A stretch of 64,000 nucleotides of DNA, from NCBI GenBank assembly GCA_040220135.1, contig JAVJTT010000032.1:1-64000 (forward strand), written 5' to 3'. A model generated the notes under the pieces. It did no database searches, had not been told where the DNA came from, and worked only from the letters and a program-made list of their open reading frames with translations. The DNA comes from CAJXMH01 sp040220135. GTDB lineage: Bacteria > Bacteroidota > Bacteroidia > Flavobacteriales_E > Vicingaceae. Each line of letters begins with the position of its first letter. The stretch's first letter is position 1. Made by a program: the position numbers and the translations under genes. This document shows, piece by piece, positions 61,798 to 64,000 of the stretch.

Positions 61798-63084
61798 ATG
61801 AAAGTAGATGTTTTACTCGGCCTGCAATGGGGCGATGAAGGAAAAGGAAAAGTAGTTGATGTACTCACACCTCAATACGATGTGATAGCCCGTTTTCAAG
61901 GTGGTCCTAATGCCGGACATACTTTAGAATTCGATGGCATTAAGCACGTTTTACACACCATTCCTTCCGGGATTTTTCATTCTGGAAAAGAAAACATTGT
62001 AGGCAATGGCGTGGTGATTGACCCGATTATCTACACCCGTGAAATTGACGCTCTTGAAAAGTTTGAAGTACCCATTAATGAGCGCTTAGCAATATCGCGC
62101 AAAGCGCATTTGATCTTACCCACGCACCGTTTATTGGATGCCGCTTCAGAAAAAGCAAAAGGGGAAAAGAAAATTGGTTCCACTTTAAAGGGAATTGGCC
62201 CCACTTACATGGACAAAACCGGAAGAAATGGTTTGCGTGTAGGTGATATTGAAAATGAAAACTTCATGGCCAAATACAACGCTTTAAAAGGAAAGCACTT
62301 GCAAATTCTCAAGCAATATGAATTTGACTTTGAGCTAGATGAATTAGAAAAAGAGTGGTTGGCCGCTATCGATAAGTTTAGAAGCTACCGTTTAATTGAC
62401 AGTGAGCATGCCGTAAACATGCACCGCAAAAAAGGGGAACGCATTTTAGCAGAAGGAGCACAAGGAACTTTATTGGATATTGATTTTGGTTCTTACCCTT
62501 TTGTTACTTCTTCCAACACCATTACCGCAGGGGCTTGCACTGGTTTAGGCGTGGCTCCCAATCAAATTGGAGAAGTCTACGGAATTTTTAAAGCCTATTG
62601 TACCAGAGTGGGCAGCGGCCCTTTTCCCACCGAACTGCACGATGAAGTAGGAGAAAAAATTCGCAAAGCAGGGAATGAATTTGGAGCCACTACCGGCCGA
62701 CCAAGACGATGTGGTTGGATTGACTTACCGGCTTTAAAATATGCCATTATGATCAATGGTGTAACGCAATTAATCATGACCAAAGCCGATGTGCTAAGTG
62801 ATTTTGAAAAAATAAAAGTTTGTACCGCCTACCACCATAAAGGGGAGAAAATTGACTTTTTGCCCTTTGATGTCTTGGGAGAAGATCTAAGTCCCGTGTA
62901 TGAAGAACTTGATGGCTGGACGGAAGATTTAACCGGCTTGCAAGCTATTGAGGGAATTCCGGCAGCCTTAAACCACTACATTCAATATTTAGAGGAAGCC
63001 TTAGAAACCCCTATTACGGTGGTTTCAGTGGGCCCCGACAGAAATCAAACTTTAGTTCGCGAAAGCCAATGGGCCAAGGCCTAA
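61798..63084 (+). CDS. purA: Adenylosuccinate synthetase
   Basis: A 428-residue PurA, which joins IMP and aspartate with GTP in AMP synthesis. Signatures: GLQWGDEGKGKVVDVL (GDEGKGK phosphate loop, residues 13-19), GGPNAGHT, GIGPTYMDKTGRNGLRVGD, EGAQGTLLDIDFGSYPFVTSS and the C-terminal TTGRPRRCGWID. Full length. It overlaps the following OstA-like gene by 16 bases. Confidence 0.97.
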   Translation: MKVDVLLGLQWGDEGKGKVVDVLTPQYDVIARFQGGPNAGHTLEFDGIKHVLHTIPSGIFHSGKENIVGNGVVIDPIIYTREIDALEKFEVPINERLAISRKAHLILPTHRLLDAASEKAKGEKKIGSTLKGIGPTYMDKTGRNGLRVGDIENENFMAKYNALKGKHLQILKQYEFDFELDELEKEWLAAIDKFRSYRLIDSEHAVNMHRKKGERILAEGAQGTLLDIDFGSYPFVTSSNTITAGACTGLGVAPNQIGEVYGIFKAYCTRVGSGPFPTELHDEVGEKIRKAGNEFGATTGRPRRCGWIDLPALKYAIMINGVTQLIMTKADVLSDFEKIKVCTAYHHKGEKIDFLPFDVLGEDLSPVYEELDGWTEDLTGLQAIEGIPAALNHYIQYLEEALETPITVVSVGPDRNQTLVRESQWAKA

Positions 63085-64000
63085 AACAGTTTTTTACGCT
63101 CTTTCTTTTTGCCCTTGGGCTGCATTTTAGTTATGCCCAAAAGGTAGAAAAGATTGAATTGATTGATGCCGAAAAGCTTATCGGTATGGTAAAAGATGGC
63201 GAAAAAGCACAAAAGCTAGTAGGTAAGGTGCGCTTTCGACACAAAAAGGCCATCATGCATTGCGATAGTGCTTACCTCTACCGCGATCGCAATTCGATGG
63301 ACGCATTTGGACACATTCACATTAACCAAGGCGACACCATGAACCTTTATGGCGACCAGCTTTACTACGATGGAAATGAAGAGTTGGCTACCGTTACCGG
63401 TGATACGGTTACGCTTGAAAACAAAGACTTTACCTTAATCACTGATCGTATCTTCTACGACAGAAAAAACAACATTGCCCAATATAAAACCGGGGGACTA
63501 ATTGAAAGTAAAAACGACAGCAACCTTTTGGTGAGTGAAATTGGTTATTTCTATTCCGATCAATCTTTATTCTTTTTTAAAGACTCTGTGGTTTTGACGA
63601 ATCCTGATTTTGTAATGCGTTCTGACACTTTGAAGTATTACAGCTCTACCGAAATGGTAAACTTTTTAGGTCCTACCATCATTGAGGGCGATAGTAACCT
63701 CATTTACTGCGAAACCGGCTGGTATGACACCCCTAAAGATCAATCGCGCTACTACAATAATGCTTACTTAATTTCTGATGGCCGAAAATTAGAAGGAGAC
63801 ACCCTTTACTACGACCGTAATTTGGGTTACGGACAAGCAGATGGTCGTGTGCAAATTACTGATACGGCAGAGAACTTAATGGTGAATGGAAAGCAAGCGG
63901 TGATGTATGAAAAGAAAGATAGCGCCTTGGTATATGGCCGCCCTCTCCTAACCCAGGTATTTGATTCCGATTCGCTTTTTATGCATGCCGATACTTTTAA
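63069..64000 (+). CDS. OstA/LptA-like protein (3' partial)
   Basis: Open from ATG 63069, inside the purA end, to the window edge (310 residues visible). A signal peptide (MGQGLKQFFTLFLFALGLHFSYA) is followed by OstA-like beta-jelly-roll repeats of the kind seen in LptA and the LptD N-terminus: GKVRFRHKKAIMHCDSAYLY, HINQGDTMNLYGDQLYYDG, LITDRIFYDRKNNIAQYKTGG, GDTLYYDRNLGYGQADG. Proteins of this family carry lipopolysaccharide across the periplasm. The larger Bacteroidota form seen here is less well studied. Confidence 0.88.
   Translation, partial: MGQGLKQFFTLFLFALGLHFSYAQKVEKIELIDAEKLIGMVKDGEKAQKLVGKVRFRHKKAIMHCDSAYLYRDRNSMDAFGHIHINQGDTMNLYGDQLYYDGNEELATVTGDTVTLENKDFTLITDRIFYDRKNNIAQYKTGGLIESKNDSNLLVSEIGYFYSDQSLFFFKDSVVLTNPDFVMRSDTLKYYSSTEMVNFLGPTIIEGDSNLIYCETGWYDTPKDQSRYYNNAYLISDGRKLEGDTLYYDRNLGYGQADGRVQITDTAENLMVNGKQAVMYEKKDSALVYGRPLLTQVFDSDSLFMHADTF

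Overview
The window looks like a chromosomal segment of a Bacteroidota bacterium, most likely from Flavobacteriia or a Cryomorphaceae-like group. The evidence is a giant SprB-repeat surface protein, several families largely confined to this phylum (DUF3822, DUF6503-like, the DUF7033/polysaccharide deacetylase type, OstA-like), a DAHP synthase/chorismate mutase fusion, and promoters of the Bacteroidota form TTG-N17-23-TAnnTTTG. Base composition is AT-rich and even throughout. I saw no rRNA, tRNA, CRISPR array, insertion sequence or prophage. Genes are densely packed, with many ATGA overlaps, and no gene-free stretch exceeds 300 bases.

Layout. 1-5437 (minus): the N-terminal 1812 residues of a secreted adhesin-like protein; its C-terminus lies outside the window. 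5.6-9.1 kb: thiol peroxidase, a hydrolase-OsmC fusion and a RecD-like helicase. 9.2-14 kb: a plus-strand run of DUF3822, rsmD, coaD, a cysteine-less TlpA-like protein and an SPFH protein. 14-16.5 kb: a NUDIX gene and pyrE diverging from a shared palindrome, then an SRPBCC protein and birA. 16.5-20.9 kb: rsfS, ftsH, a DUF2007 protein, cdsA and psd, linking ribosome control, membrane proteolysis and phospholipid synthesis. 20.9-26.2 kb (minus): radC, a polysaccharide-deacetylase-like protein, upp, a small membrane protein, a YjjG-type nucleotidase, DAHP synthase/chorismate mutase and an ABM-domain protein. 26.3-33.1 kb: a GT22-like mannosyltransferase, purL, a polytopic membrane protein and a lipoprotein amidohydrolase. 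33.1-34.5 kb: a SiaC/SiaB signalling pair and a cupin.

34.5-42.9 kb is the catabolic centre: an acyl-CoA ligase, then a MarR regulator with two matching palindromic operators leading a fadN-fadA-fadE-type beta-oxidation operon, which is interrupted by a four-helix-bundle (S23/IVP) gene. Methylmalonyl-CoA mutase (55.2-58.6 kb) could take propionyl-CoA carbon from odd-chain acids into succinyl-CoA. 42.9-53.5 kb carries envelope functions: a regulatory-domain/oligopeptidase B fusion, lipoproteins, a MscS channel, an outer-membrane barrel, an M23-LysM endopeptidase and AIM24. 53.6-64 kb holds a CHASE histidine kinase, the mutase genes, relA/spoT, fur, a STAS protein, purA and the start of an OstA/LptA-like gene.

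Most of the window is core metabolism. The most unusual items are SprB modules split by inserted jelly-roll-like domains, the oligopeptidase fusion, the two-operator MarR control region with a nearby orphan hairpin, promoter boxes that abut start codons (possible leaderless mRNAs), and the orphan SiaB/SiaC pair.
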